This document shows, piece by piece, positions 63,716 through 64,000 of a stretch of DNA of 64,000 nt. This DNA is from Brettanomyces bruxellensis (taxonomy: Eukaryota; Ascomycota; Pichiomycetes; Pichiales; Pichiaceae). Location of the stretch: contig NC_054690.1 in the NCBI RefSeq assembly GCF_011074885.1, positions 1,245,001 to 1,309,000 on the forward strand, given 5' to 3'. Position 1 is the stretch's first letter. Every line of letters begins with the position of its first letter. The notes below the pieces were generated by a model. It searched no databases. It was given only the letters and a program-made list of their open reading frames with translations, and was not told where the DNA came from. A program made the position numbers and the translations under genes.

Positions 63716-64000
63716 GCATCAGAAGAAGTGGATAAACGTCATTCTTTTTAGGTGCATCCTGTGAAAAGCACCATGCATAACATTTTACATTTTCTTTGGG
63801 TTTACAGTTTGAACAGATGTGTTTATCGAAATAGTCTCAAGGTTTATTTTATTGTACGACGAATATATTTAACAAGGCAGCGATTAGGAATGTGTGGAAA
63901 GTTGGATCCCGCCTATTTTTGTAGCTAGAAAGCTGTAATTGCTAATATCTAATATGCTTAAATGCGGACTGACACACAGTTTATACAAAAGATAATGTGC

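Overview
This 64-kb window is nuclear DNA from a budding yeast (Saccharomycotina). It holds single-copy yeast orthologues such as RPL20, MPP10, DBP2, HAP5, OPY2, YNG2, SDH6 and EMC1. Introns are few, with GTAAGT-type donors and TACTAAC branch points, and there is one nuclear tRNA-Asn(GTT). A CTG codon sits at a conserved Leu position of the DBP2 helicase core (50066-50068), which argues for the standard code and against the CTG-Ser yeasts. The AT-rich long intergenic stretches, homopolymer tracts and gene set suggest a Pichiaceae-like yeast (for example Brettanomyces/Dekkera or a relative), but the genus is inference.

Layout: 0-14 kb carries ERG25 (-), RPL20 (+, start codon split by an intron), SDH6 (+), a LIM-LIM-RhoGAP of the RGA1/RGA2 type (-) and a secreted-type acid phosphatase without a signal peptide (-). 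14-32 kb carries MPP10 (+), an AVT1-like vacuolar amino-acid transporter (-), two tandem Hap1-like Zn2Cys6 regulators (-; the downstream copy has a nonsense codon inside its zinc cluster), PSG1 (+), YNG2 (+), EMC1 (-) and a DUF1749 hydrolase (-). 32-38 kb holds an LTR-like element about 100 bp from tRNA-Asn, a small unknown gene and a proline-rich orphan. 38-47 kb holds a Zn2Cys6 regulator (+) and an AZF1-like C2H2 factor (-), which converge on a 2.7-kb gene-free stretch built largely from a decayed ~85-bp tandem array. 48-64 kb carries RPC19 (+), DBP2 (+, 1.08-kb intron), an unknown membrane-type protein (-), an alcohol dehydrogenase (-), a TFS1-like PEBP with an N-terminal extension (-), SNX3 (-), HAP5 (+) and OPY2 (+).

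The genes do not form one pathway. Several visible cis-sites fit the neighbouring gene: a sterol-response core upstream of ERG25, a Cbf1-type palindrome upstream of RPL20, an E-box upstream of the acid phosphatase and an RRPE-type element upstream of DBP2.

The best leads are the Hap1-like tandem pair with a single nonsense codon, the ~85-bp decayed satellite between convergent genes, and the LTR-like element beside the tRNA. I see no CRISPR, no bacterial-type mobile system and no clearly new multi-gene system.
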